Source: Polytrichum commune (Eukaryota > Streptophyta > Polytrichopsida > Polytrichales > Polytrichaceae). From it: DNA of 64,000 nucleotides. The notes below the pieces were generated by a model. It saw nothing but the letters and a program-made list of their open reading frames with translations, was not told the origin of the DNA and ran no database searches. Shown in pieces: positions 44,263 to 56,868 of the stretch; within the stretch, counting starts at the first letter, position 1, and every line of letters starts with the position of its first letter. Location of the stretch: the NCBI GenBank assembly GCA_950295325.1, contig OX485805.1, forward strand, positions 9,054,501 to 9,118,500, in the 5' to 3' direction. The translations under genes were made by a program, and so were the position numbers.

Positions 44263-46346
44263 CTAGTAATGTAAACTCGTCCATAAGGTAGGTGAAACGT
44301 ATCAAACTATTCTATTACATTATATTGGCTATTCTTTGAACGAATATTTTGGAATGAATGACATCACAAATATCATATATGATTATGGTTGGACGCATTT
44401 GGATTGAATCAATCCTCAATCTTAAGGGGGTTAATTGTATTATACCCCCTTCATCCATGATGAATAAGTGCATTTTCATAGGTTGGTCCTAGTTGGTCTT
44501 AAATAGGTCAATAGAAAGTGGGAAGGTGCGGTGTCCTTTCCACAGCTACTAATTCATAGATATTGCAATTACCTATTATGTTACAAAATAACCAAACCCT
44601 CCCTCAAAACTTTAACAACAAAGTTGACTCTTAAAAGGATCAAAGGTCTACTAATACGGGGCACGTGACAATTTGTACAAATCCTTTACAAGTGTTAATT
44701 TGTTGTTTTATGCGGTGTGAGGTATTGAATCCATGTATAACGTAACCAATCATAAAGGAATTCATAATAGAGTAATTTGTAAAAGTGAATGAGATGAAAC
44801 CATGGGTTCAGTCCCAAACCATGAGTTTATGAGAACTAACACAACTTCACCCAAGTTTTCTTAATGCTTGAAACATCATATACAACGAGTGTTGCCGGAC
44901 TTTTAAAAATTGGCTTTCTAGCTTGTCCACCTAGAATGAGTGGGCCAAGGTAGCCTTGCATAGGCCGATTTGGGATTTAGGACGGGGGTCCCATGCGCAA
45001 ACCGTATTTTAGATCCTAAAATTCTCTCAAAGTAGTAGAGGTAGGAAGAGGCCTTGGTCCCGAGCGTTTCACATAACTTTCAAAATAGGCTTTGATCCAC
45101 AACAAGCAATTTTGCCCCTCTTTAAGGGACTTCATTTACAAATAACTCTAGTATGTGATAATAAAAAATTTCTTATATGCGGTATGTATTTGAGTCTAGA
45201 TCATTTATACAAGTTGAAATCTTGTTAGAATTCATTCTACGTATGTGCATAATCTGATTGCAATATCTCATGTATTTGATTAATAGAATAGTTTTAGATA
45301 TGGTCACTTTTGACACTTTTAACTTAAAAAATCATAAATATTCTTAAACCCATCATACTTCATCTAGAGGCCCGGATTCAGTCTCTCAGACTTTCAAGGG
45401 TTATCCTCACACTAATATGTTTATGCAACTCAACTTCAATTTTAACTAGGTCTGCATTTAAGATTGTGGATTTTAAACCTATTTTGTGTATTGAATTCAA
45501 ATGAAATTTCCCCCTCCTGATACTTTGACAGCCCCCTACAATATGTTGACAACCGATACTCATTCCACATGTCAAAATTGAACACCCTTCCATGTGGATG
45601 AAAATCAAATATTTGTTATTTGGTGGTTCACATCATCGACTTGGCATGCACATGGAAGTGTACCTTAACCCTTCACTCAACTCTGGAGTGAATTGTGGTT
45701 TCATTACATCATCTAAAAACTAAGCTTTCTAGAGCTCAGCTTATATTGTGTGCAGAAGATAAATTGTTGCTAATGATTTTAAGATCGCATCAATATAATA
45801 GCAATATTTAGTAATTTCCATGGTTTCAATGAAGTTCAATGAAGTTCAAAAAATCGTGATAAATATATGCAGTAAACTCTTATCCGAAATTTCAATATTG
45901 TATTAAGAATAGATAAACACTTTGACGTAAGAAAAAAAGTCCACAAAAAATTGATAGTTTTCAATCAGAGTGATATTAAGTTATTATATATAGAAAGGTA
46001 TCAACAAAGGGAAAAGTCTATTCATTCTTGACTTTAAAAATCTCTTGTGAACAACCAATTTTTCATATTGGTTGACAAGAAACACAACAAATATCCCTTG
46101 TGACCTTCCTAGCACCATCCTTTTGGCAACAATGAAGTTAGTGTGGCCCACACTAAACTCCATAGATGGAGCACTTGGCACCGTCATTAACTCGTTACCT
46201 AGTTGTCGGCCTTCACGTTTCATTCTCAACCCCACCAACCTCGGAACTTCACACCTTCTCATGGGATAGATCACCATGTCGGGTCACTACGTACTTATAG
46301 TCGGCCTTCGATAATATCAGCTTACATTGTGTATCTCCATGCACAT
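44263..46346. other. Gene-free AT-rich region with dispersed repeat
   Basis: No gene is recognised. Bases about 45060-45320 belong, on the minus strand, to a dispersed repeat family also seen near 56.98, 57.4, 58.6 and 60.1 kb, marked by GTCAAAAGTGA. A small direct duplication (CAATGAAGTT) lies near 45830. Confidence 0.45.
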
Positions 46347-46348
46347 AC

Positions 46349-46634
46349 GCTCTAAACTCCATAATATCACGCTTTGTGGCAACCAAAGTGCACGTGATAC
46401 TAAGAATGTATGTAGTGTTAGCATGAATGCGTCATAGTAGATGACAGCGGGGTGCGTGCGAGTCTGTGATTTGAATTCTTTGGTGGTTTATTGTAATGTC
46501 AACACCTATGATATATGGGAGGAAAATGTGACAACAAGGAATGAGATTTAAACTGATTACAACTTTTTCCTAGGGTTTTGAGATATAAGAGAAGAAGTGG
46601 CATTAAGGGGGTTGATATTATGGAGGTTAGAGTG
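46349..46634. mobile_element. Short pogo-like MITE
   Basis: The 286-base element has TA at both sides (46347-46348 and 46635-46636). Its termini are CGCTCTAAACTCCATAATAT on the left and CACTCTAACCTCCATAATAT read inward from the right, 20 of 22 bases alike over the repeat. The terminal pattern follows that of the larger pogo-like element at 36682-37632. It has no coding capacity. Confidence 0.8.
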
Positions 46635-46636
46635 TA

Positions 46637-49600
46637 CAACCAAGGTGTTATTTCTAGTAGTACCATATGGCTTGGGTTTTATGACGTTTATGTAAACTTT
46701 ACATTGTGGATGAAGGGACTCCACACACACACTTACTTTTTATTTTTTTTAAAACTATAAAAAAAACTATAAAAAGTAAAATGAAAGAAAAACCTTGCAA
46801 GATTGACAGCTGATTCATTCCAATTTGATTCCACTATAATAATTTGGGGTCTCTATCTCTATTTTTGGAGTCATCATCTAAAAGTAATCAGTTACAAGTT
46901 ATGATATAATTCATTGTGTTGTCACCTTTGCAATGGATGAGTTTACGTAGACACCACATTTCCCTAGGCATCCTAGTACTACCTATGAACGAAACTAAAG
47001 TCTCACCACAAAATATAGCAATACATGCATAACGCCAACTTAGTGGGTAGCTTGGCCCACACTAATTCTTAATAATTGTGTGCATGTTGCTAATGGAACA
47101 CTCGATTAGCATGCAGAACTATCAATCAGTCAAGCTCAGTGTCTTTCAACTAGGTATGCAACAACGAAGAAAATACACCAATTAAGGAACCATAAAATAT
47201 GTAACATACCTTGTGCTAAATAAATAAAAGAAGACTTGATAACAAATGGCAAGAACTGTACTCTTTCTTCTCTTTGACGTGGGTACTTAAATAGTGTGCA
47301 TGTCACCAAATCAAGGCGGTTTGGGCCTATTTTGATTGAAGATCTTTCGTGGAATAAAGTGGCTTATCACAAGAATACTATCATTCTTTGCATGATATGT
47401 TGCCATCATTCTCAATGTTTCTCAAAATATAAAGATTAAGTGTAATGCCTTCATGTTGTCATTGCTCAACGTGGACATTGATGCCCACGTTAAATTGTGA
47501 ATGTGTAATGTCTTGTGCGTTAAACTAAATTTTTATTTTGTAAAATAATGGAGTGTTCTACTATAGTGTGCATCATGTCAACTCGAGCTAGTAAATGTTA
47601 GTGGCAAAAGTTCAAAAGAATATTCAATCCACACTAAAGAAAAGGAAAATGCAATCCTCTCGCCCCCGCCCTCTCCTTCAATATCTCTCCAACAACTCTC
47701 AAGAGCCCACCTACCAAAAGGTAGGCATTGAGTCCCATCTATAACAAAGAAACTCTTTGCACGGTGTTGGGCGAATGGGGTTCACATTCACCTTGGTGAA
47801 AACATGGATGTTAGATTTTATTTTTACTCTTTCTTTCATTACCTATGCATGGGTATGTATGTTACGCCCACACATAGTTTACCATGTTGGATATTAGTAC
47901 TGTACAATTCTATAGTTGGTCATGGGTAGTGGCTATGCTCTCTGGCCATGGTATCCCTAGCAAGTAGAATGCTATCATGTGAGCGGCGAGAGATGAAAAA
48001 GAAGTGGTTACTGAAATTGCTCCTCTAGTAAGATGAATTCACATAAGTGTAGACTCAATTTCATAATTGTATAAACTAATTTAGCGATAGGCAATTTCCT
48101 TGGAACTATGAACCAAGTTCACTATATAGACAACCAGTTTAACTTGAATTTTCAACTAATTTCACTACATGTTGTGAACAATTACATGATTTGGTACCCA
48201 TATTCGCAACTTCACATAATCGATTTCATGAACTATATGATTTTATTTCACAAAGAAAGGTACATGATGTATAAGATTATCCTAATTGCTCCCCACGACT
48301 AGCTCTACTAAAATTTTGATTGACCTCTCTTATCAAATCTTGGATCATGTCCGCAATGCTTGCCTCCAAATCAATTTGGGTGTCAAACCTAGTATGAAGA
48401 CAATGTTTTGGAGGCTCTCAACAACAACTGGATGTTGCAACAACCAAACGCCACACAACTGGGCACCGCACTCCAAACACGTTTTGCACTCTACTCGTGC
48501 AACCAACACTCTTCCACAATCAAATCCACGAGATTGTGCACTCCAACTACATTGGGTTTGTTTTGCTTACTTCGATGTATAGTAATCAAAGACCATAGAC
48601 GAACCGGCATTGTTTGCTTCCGCCTTTGAGGTACTGTAATGAAGAACCAAATCGATGTCAAGGCTAGAGGTTTCCACATAAACACATAACAAAGAGGGAC
48701 CAATGAACAATGAGAAGGCAAAGAATGTGAAACAAGGAGACGAGAAGTTTAGAATATGAAAACCACAAAGTGTGAAAAGATTCATGAAATCAATTTGGAA
48801 GATTCATGAAGTTGCTAGAGGTAAAGGTCCACTATCATGAAACATGGTGCGCCACATGCCAAATTGCTTAGCATAATCACGAACTAATCTAGAAGGTTCA
48901 TGAAATTGATAAAACACTAATGTAACATTGGTTGGAAGGTTTGTGAAATTGAGTTTGCAATTCTATAAAGTCATATTTTCAAAGGAGTAAAAGGATCTTG
49001 TGACCATGGCTTAACAAGCGTATAAGGTGGGAATTGATACAAGTTTCAAGACATTGAGGGAGAGGTTGCACAAAGAAGACACTTGAATACTGGGCATAGA
49101 TGGAAGTAAAAAAAACCATTTTCACATGTAATATGTCCAAGGATCATTGTTATTCAAAACATGTAGAAACTCTAAACATGTGACCACACATCCAAATAAC
49201 TAGCACATGTATTGATGTCTATGTGGCACTATGTGAAGAAGGTCCATCACTACCCATGTAATCATGAAGGGCAAGAGGATGATTGTATGGAAAACTAATG
49301 TACTCAAGCATGATCGATGTCAATCCCTTTGAATAGGTGTGACGCCATCATCGGGGGATTTTATACAAAACATGGTACAATTTTAGCCATGCAAGGGGAA
49401 AGTGTTGTATTGCGTAGAGGTGCAAGAGTGTCATTGAAGATGGAAAAATCTCCTTTGTATGCAATGAGGTGGTGATCACTACAACAACAAGCATGAATAG
49501 ACATACTTGTATACCACATACACAAATGATAACATTTTGAGTACAATGAACAATTGATATTGCAAAGAAGTTTTTCATCAATGGAATTAGTAACAACTAT

Positions 49601-51917
49601 CGCATATGGATGCATAGGCATCAAGGACACATGAAGGATAACTACATTGGGTATAGTGTATGCTTGTTTAGCATTTGCAAGGATACAAGGGTTTTCCCCT
49701 GGAGGATAAATCCTTTGTAGGGATATGAAAATTGTACGTGCTATGAAAGAGTATTTTTGAGGACTATGAAGTAATGCATATAACTAAGGGATATTCCACG
49801 TATTTGATGAAAGTTCTTGGAATGTGCCTAATATTTTATGTAAAAATATTTCTAGCACCCTATGTTCATGTAACTATTCTATAAAATTTACTCACTTAAG
49901 ATTCCATTATGCCCTATATTTTTTGCATGTGGCTCTCCATATTTCAAAAGAGTGATGTCCCTCAGGATTTTTTTCTCAGATGCAACTCTTCATGGCACAA
50001 CTCCATTCATGACCCGAGTGTTTACAATAGTGATATCGGAGGATTTCCACTCGGGCTGCGCTATTTCACATGGGTTGTTGTATTTTGGGTTCTCTCTGCA
50101 ATTGAATTGTCAATTTTGCCAAAAAATAAGTGATATCGGAGAAGATTCAACATCTTTCACATACCATAGATAGGTCAATGTTCTTTGAAAAGAAAACCGA
50201 GGTGGTGGCATTCTATCAAAATGCAACATAACATGGATGCATAAACGTCAAGCCTACAAAAACACCATTTAAGAAGACCACTTTACAATGTTAAAGAAGG
50301 GACCCATTTATCAACAAGACATACAACCTCATAACATAAACATTGGCCTATAATTTGAAGATTTGTCATGTACCTTAAGAGAGTTGTCAATTGGCAAACA
50401 CAATGGCCATTGGCAACTCATTGGGATGTTGGCAAATCCTTAGAGGACATTGGCAACTCGTTGAGGCCATTGAAGCCTCTACAATGTCAAAACCATACAT
50501 GGCTACAGAAGTTCTCATATCGTCATTAACTATACATGATTTAGGGGGATAGAAGAGTAACTAGGATTTAAGTACATTTGGATTTATGCATGAATACTGG
50601 ACAAATCCAATCACCAATATGATGTACACTAGATTGCAAAACTATGCAACTATGGTGGTTGGCAAACATGAAATACAAACATTCAAAGTTCCAGTAGTTG
50701 TGTTGTTGCTTTAGTTATTGTTGTTTGATGCTTTAGTCCTCACAAGTGCACATCCCTTAATATTTTTGAACAAGTGAAATGTCGAAATATACTTAAATGC
50801 CAGTTGTATGACATCATCATTGTGTACGTCATCGTACAAAAACTTATAGACAACCTTAATGTGAAATCCTTTGTGGTTGCTCCAAGGAAGAATGGTACTC
50901 AAAGGGTAAGATACATTCAGAAAAGGAAAACACCTCAAGCATATCCGCAAGAATCATATCAAACCCACCAACCATTCAAAGCACTCAATGATCCATGAGT
51001 ATGTTGCCTTTACATGCGATTGTGCAAAAAACTCCAAAACAAGGATAGATCGAAAATATTTATAGGGCTTGCAATATTATACACACTTGGATGTGAAGCA
51101 TGTCATCTATGCGATGAGTAAAGAATAACCCTTTGGGGAGACTTTCATTCACGGTACTAACGTTGTCCAAACTCTTCAAAAACAATTGTCTCTTCTTAGC
51201 AAAAGTCGTGTATCCATGCTATATGGTAGAGTTTTGAACCAAGGTGGACATGGTAGGGAAGCTTCAAGCATGCACTTTCTTGTCACATGTTCCACTAAAA
51301 GTAGTGATTGAACTCAAGGGAATGTTGGAAAGCTCCACATTCTCCACGATGCTACTCACAAGATAATGATGGTTGAAAGTAATTGCGACCGTGGTTTTCA
51401 TATGCCAATGATGCCCGAAAAGCACCCACATGCATGCTTTTACTTGGCACCGGGAATGGTTAGGTATACATCGAAATGTGTGCGGTACCTAGTTGAGAAA
51501 CCACAAGTTGGCCCGGCCAACTTTTGGAACAAACAACTTTGCCAACAAATCATTCTTTTATTGTCATGTGTTAGACACACCTTTGGACTCATATTAAGTG
51601 AATGAGAAAGGCCACCTTGTCATCTTAATGGGCCCCATGTGACTAATAGACTCCGTAGGGGTTGGTACAACTGCCAATCATGGGTACTTTGTTAGGAATG
51701 GACTATGAGTGGATTGGAACTCATCCGTTCACAAGACATGTAACAAGTTGCCTAATAAGAAGCTAACCTAATACACAAAACAAAATTAGAGGGTCCACAA
51801 ATGTAATGGCAATGATGGGTGGACCCACTTTGTGTGAGCACAAGTTTAGATCCACCTTCACTTCTATTTAAGGACAAGGCCAACTAAGCTAGTGTGGCCT
51901 TGAAACCAATCCAAGTG
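46637..51917. other. Gene-free AT-rich region
   Basis: About 5.3 kb without a supported gene. Open frames reach at most about 98 codons (48286-48582) and show no known motif or frame preference. No tandem repeats, paired termini or RNA genes could be supported by reading. Confidence 0.45.
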
Positions 51918-51920
51918 TCA

Positions 51921-52498
51921 GGGCCATTTCACACATGAGCCAAGAGCCGTGACCTTGTAATGGTGAGGACCCTTGACTCTCATCCAAAGGCCGTACCATG
52001 GGTGTTGGGAAAGCCATTTTATGTAGTCTTGGGCCCTCAAGCATAGTGTGAAGTGAGAATGAACCATGTTGCGGGACCATTGCATATTTTGTTGGCGGAA
52101 AAAGAGGGGAGGATTTGGTTTAATATAATATGTCTCCAAGTTTATCAATTTTAGATAATTACTTGGTGGTGTTTGTTTGTCCTGGAATCTGCCATGCAGT
52201 CTGTCCTGAAATATGTCCTGCTGGAAAAAATATTAAAAAAGTCATGGTCTCCCGGAATTTGCATCAAGCCCACCTCTTGGAGGTGGATCTGACGCAAATT
52301 CCGGTAGACCATGCACCCTTATCCACAACCAACCATGTAGGACTTCATGTCGATTTTTCATCCACAAACTTTTCTTTGGGCCTTTAGGCCTTCACCTCCT
52401 AGTGTGAAGTGAACTTGGACGGTCTCCGCCTTTTCGACCAATGAGAGCTCTAACATTGCCATGGTCAAGGGCCTTCAACCTTGTGTGTGAAGTGGCCC
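51921..52498. mobile_element. Fold-back MITE with central hairpin
   Basis: The 578-base element begins GGGCCATTTCACACATGAGC. Its right end, read inward, begins GGGCCACTTCACACACAAGG. It is flanked by TCA (51918-51920 and 52499-52501). Near the centre a hairpin pairs CATGGTCTCCCGGAATTTGC (52243-52262) with 52294-52313, 19 of 20 bases, around an inner CCACCTC/GAGGTGG pair. The element at 14033 shares its left end and hairpin. The MITE at 24570-25083 has related termini. Confidence 0.75.
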
Positions 52499-52501
52499 TC
52501 A

Positions 52502-55500
52502 CTTTACATGCCCATAAGTTTGAGGCTTAGTGAGAATTGGGATACTATTGGTTGAGAGTGAGCAACCCAAGGACTTTGCATTAGGGTCTATGTCCAAGGT
52601 ATGGAGGAAAAAAAATGAAGCGGGGGCTAATGTGGCATCATTTTTCGGCCAAATCTTGATGGTCTTCACTCAAGGGAGTTCTCTTCCTAGTCTTGAAAAC
52701 CAATCTTCAATGTTGGGGTTCAATCTTGAATCCAAAGATAAAGTCCAATAAGGGTTTTGGGATCCCAGGTACTAATGGTAAAGTGGACCAAAAAAAGAGT
52801 TTCGGTATCTTAAAACCATGGTTTTTTGGTCAAACCTTTAAAAGTAGTAACAAAATGTTGTTTAAATTGAATATTTTCTCATGGTAACCTCTATTGTTGT
52901 GTTAAGTACTCAAATGTAGAATACCAAGATTAGATCTTTAGACCTTATCATTAAAAGTAATGCTCAAAAGCAAATGGCTAGATTTGGTTTTGGATGTAAA
53001 TCTCATGATCTTATACATTATTTTGGAGTTGTTTTCTTTTTTCATATTCATGTAATCACTATACACTTGACATCATCATCAAGTATGTCTATAGAAAATC
53101 ATCAATTCCATGTAATTTTATCATATTTTACACAATTGTTTTTGACAACTACTTGTTCAATGTCGCTACTTGCACACCACTTGTATTGTCCTCCTAAATA
53201 TGTAGACCTTTTAAAGATTTTTTTGTCAACATAAATTGCTTGGCTTTGTAAATTAATATTTTTTTTAAATGTTTATGATCTTTTATCAAAAAATTCGAAG
53301 TTAGTATAGGTATTGTCCCAAATCACTTTCACTTAAACTTGTGCAAGGATCAAGAGTTGTCCACTTTACCGTGCTTGCACCCTAATGTAAACCCAACTCC
53401 AAATCACCTCATATTCATAACTTGCAAGAAATTGATTATAATTTCAATCAAATGATGCCAATTGGATATCAATCTCTACATGTATTATAACTCTTGATAT
53501 GAGTTGGGAATGTTCTCACATATCATTGCATCAAACCTAGCTGAGACCGTATATATCTACACAATACTAACAAGTGATATGGTTTTTCAATCTTCACGTA
53601 ATAGTCCAGGGGAGTCACTCCAGTTGTCAAGTTCAAGACCACGTGAGGTACAATTCAAAACTAATACTTTTAGGAAGCATCAACAAAGTGGGTCAAAATT
53701 CTATCATTTTTTTAAATATCTAGTAGACGTACATGGTATATATTAAATAGAAAAATATAGTAACCAAATTTGGTGACCAAGATTGTACAAAACATATTAT
53801 TTTCTGACTAGAGAGACGTAGAATTCTACTAGAATAGTTATTACGAAAATTGACTATGAATCAAAATTTCAAGAATCATATATACAAGACGTTGTCAATC
53901 ATGTTATATCTTTAGTAGGAAAATAATGGTTTTTAAAATGTTATAGCATACAATGTAGGAGTAGATGCACGTAGTGTGCTAATATACACGGAGTGACCTC
54001 CCCATGCATAATAGCAAGTGAAAAACACGTGGAAAGTTGACACAACAATAAACCCAAGTTGGCGACTTGCAAGACATAATATATGTCAACCAAAGTCAAA
54101 CCAAGTGACCATGTGTAAATCGTCATGTCAAACATCCACATTTTTGCTACTAATGTTGTGAGGCTTGATAAATGTGCAAACTAATGGAACTAAAATTGAA
54201 AAGAAAAGAAAAAAGCCTATGAATGGGAGGAATGTTGGTTGTTACATGGCTATGGTTGTGTTTGTTGTTCTCATCACATGTGTTATGTGTTGTATTGTGG
54301 TATGTGCATTTGATTGATTTGACTCTCATCGTGTTGGATTTCTTCACATGTATGACATGTTCTCTAAGATTCTTGTACTAGAATGGATGATGTTTCTAGT
54401 ACTTGCCTTACATGATACCGTAATTATATGTTGCACCCAATATGTGAATCCATCTATGAATCCCTAGTTAACTATTCTATAGCATGAAAATGTGTGTTTC
54501 TAAATGTTTTGACTCCAAAAATGGTATTAAAAACATATACACTTCTAGTGAAATTCCAATAAGATAAACCAACTTTTTTATGACTCGTTTTTTTTAAGTT
54601 TATTTCCTTCATCTATGATGGTTGAGTTTATGTAGACACCATGAACTTTGGGTTCTCTTTGCACCCATCACAACCCATTTGATAGCCGGTCACTGTCACC
54701 AGCTCCACTTGACCCGCCTAAAGACTAGGGGCAAAGACCTTCAACTTGTGACTTGACTTATCACTCCCAATATGCCCATCACTTGACATGTGAAAATTTT
54801 AGAAGACATGTCAACATTTTATCAGTGTGGTATGCTTTAGAGCTTAGTGCATCCACCTTTGCAACCATTTTTGGAGGTCACAACTCACCGAGCACATAAA
54901 TATTTCAGTGTTAATTTTCAAAAAGCACTCGATGGTAAAGGATTTTTTTCCTACACAAGCTCGCAAGTGCATTATTCCGATTTTCCCAAAGTAATGATTG
55001 TAAAGGTCATCGACAACTACACAACGAAAATGATTTGTACTATTTCTATATGATGTTGTTGTGATATTTTGAATGAGTAGATTTCAAAAGACATGTGAAA
55101 ATATGACCAATCCATCCAAAAACTAGTGATGTAAAAATTGGCCGTCACATGAAAAGCAAGACCCTTAGCCAAAAATCAACATTGACGGTGAAGCTCCAAC
55201 CTTGAACGGTAAGTCGGTGAAAATAAATGACATGGCCTAGATATTTTGTAACCAACAATGTGTAACCTCATAGGTTTCCCCTTTAGGGTCGTACATACAA
55301 GCCGTTTCTGGGCAATATTATTCAAAGCATTTGCTATATGTGGTTGAATAGGGGTGGATCGCCATGATGTACTTTAGTGCTCACAAGAGTGTCATTTGAT
55401 GACATCATTAGCCCTTGCAATAACAAGACTTATTTTGTTCTCTCGTCATAATCAAAGTGTTGAATTACATTGATTACCTCAATTAGTGAGGGAAGGCTAA

Positions 55501-56432
55501 TAGTGAATGTGGGAAATTAGTGAAGGTGATCCTAAATTTCTTTACACTATGAAATTAGGCCACCAAAAAATTAGGAAACATTGTTCATCTAGGCATTAAT
55601 CACTGTAATTATCGATATATATATATATACACTATTCATGGAAAGTGTTGGCACTATTCATTGACAAGGATGCGTTTGCATATAATTATGATTTTTATCA
55701 CTCTTCAAGCACCTTAGAACACACACTGATTTTCTCAAAATGTATGGTAAATGAGCAAGTATTCATGAATTTAGTATCACTCATTGAAATATTCAACCCT
55801 GACTAGTTTTGAGACTTGGCAAAATAGTGCAAGCTTTGGGAACTAGTACTCCAACGCAATAATTGGGGTAATTAGTGTAGTGGACTTCAACCTTTCTCTC
55901 ATTTGGTGGCCTCATTGTCGAGTCTTTGTCTTTATTCAATGTCTTTGCATAATTGCCCATCGTGGTATGTTAGCCTCCATGAAAAATATATCATATCAAC
56001 TGGGTGTTGGTGTTGACATGAGTGAGAGATACTCCATGCTTTGGACATAGATTGAGCTCATACATAAACCCAAGACAAGGTTACGTAGACGTCTCCATAT
56101 GCTATACGAGACAACTCTTTGTTGTTTTAATGACAATGACTTGGGCCCCTCCTCTACCCCTAGCCAACACTCCACATAATTCACCTTTCCTAGTGCAAGG
56201 TTGTTTTGCAAAAAGTGAACACACTAAAAAAGAAACTATCTTGGTCACAACTATCAACTATGAGGTGGGCGGGTCTTAAATGGTCACTTTAAGCTCTACA
56301 CCCATATCACGCAATTGGTGTGTTATGTTTGCCAATTCCAAATCATGTATGTAGCCATTTGCCTAGAAAATTTTCAGTGGTATGAATATCTTGTACATTG
56401 TCAATGTGGAGATTCACGGTGTGATTAAATGG
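52502..56432. other. Gene-free AT-rich region
   Basis: No gene is recognised. A short (AT)n microsatellite lies near 55616-55630. Open frames are below 90 codons without motifs. Confidence 0.45.
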
Positions 56433-56868
56433 TCGTACATGTCCCCCCTCTCCCAAATTATGTTAATTGTTGGGCTTAAATTGATCACCATGTTTTGAGC
56501 ACATAGTCCATTATCTTTTAAACACGTGTCTTTTTTGGTGTGCATTAGTACATGCACACCTCATCATGAAGGATCAAGGATCTTCAAAGCATGAAACTAA
56601 AGGGAGGCGCCCTCATATGACACATTTCCCTAGAAGTGGTTTTGAAGTGGTCATATAGGTCCCCCCTCTCCCAAATTATGTTCATTGTTGGGCTTAAATT
56701 GATTACCATGTTCTGAGCACATAGTCCATTATCTTTTAAACACGTGTCTTTTTTGGTGTGCATTAGTACATGCACACCTCACCATGAAGGATCAAAGATC
56801 TTCAAAGCATGAAACTAAAGAGAGGCGCCCTCATATGACACATTTCCCTAGAAGTGGCTTTGAAGTGG
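56433..56868. repeat. 218-base tandem duplication
   Basis: Copies 56433-56650 and 56651-56868 are directly adjacent and differ at only a few positions. Both contain CCCCCCTCTCCCAAATTATG, AACACGTGTCTTTTTTGGTG and GGCGCCCTCATATGACAC. The high similarity marks a recent event in otherwise decayed sequence. Confidence 0.9.
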
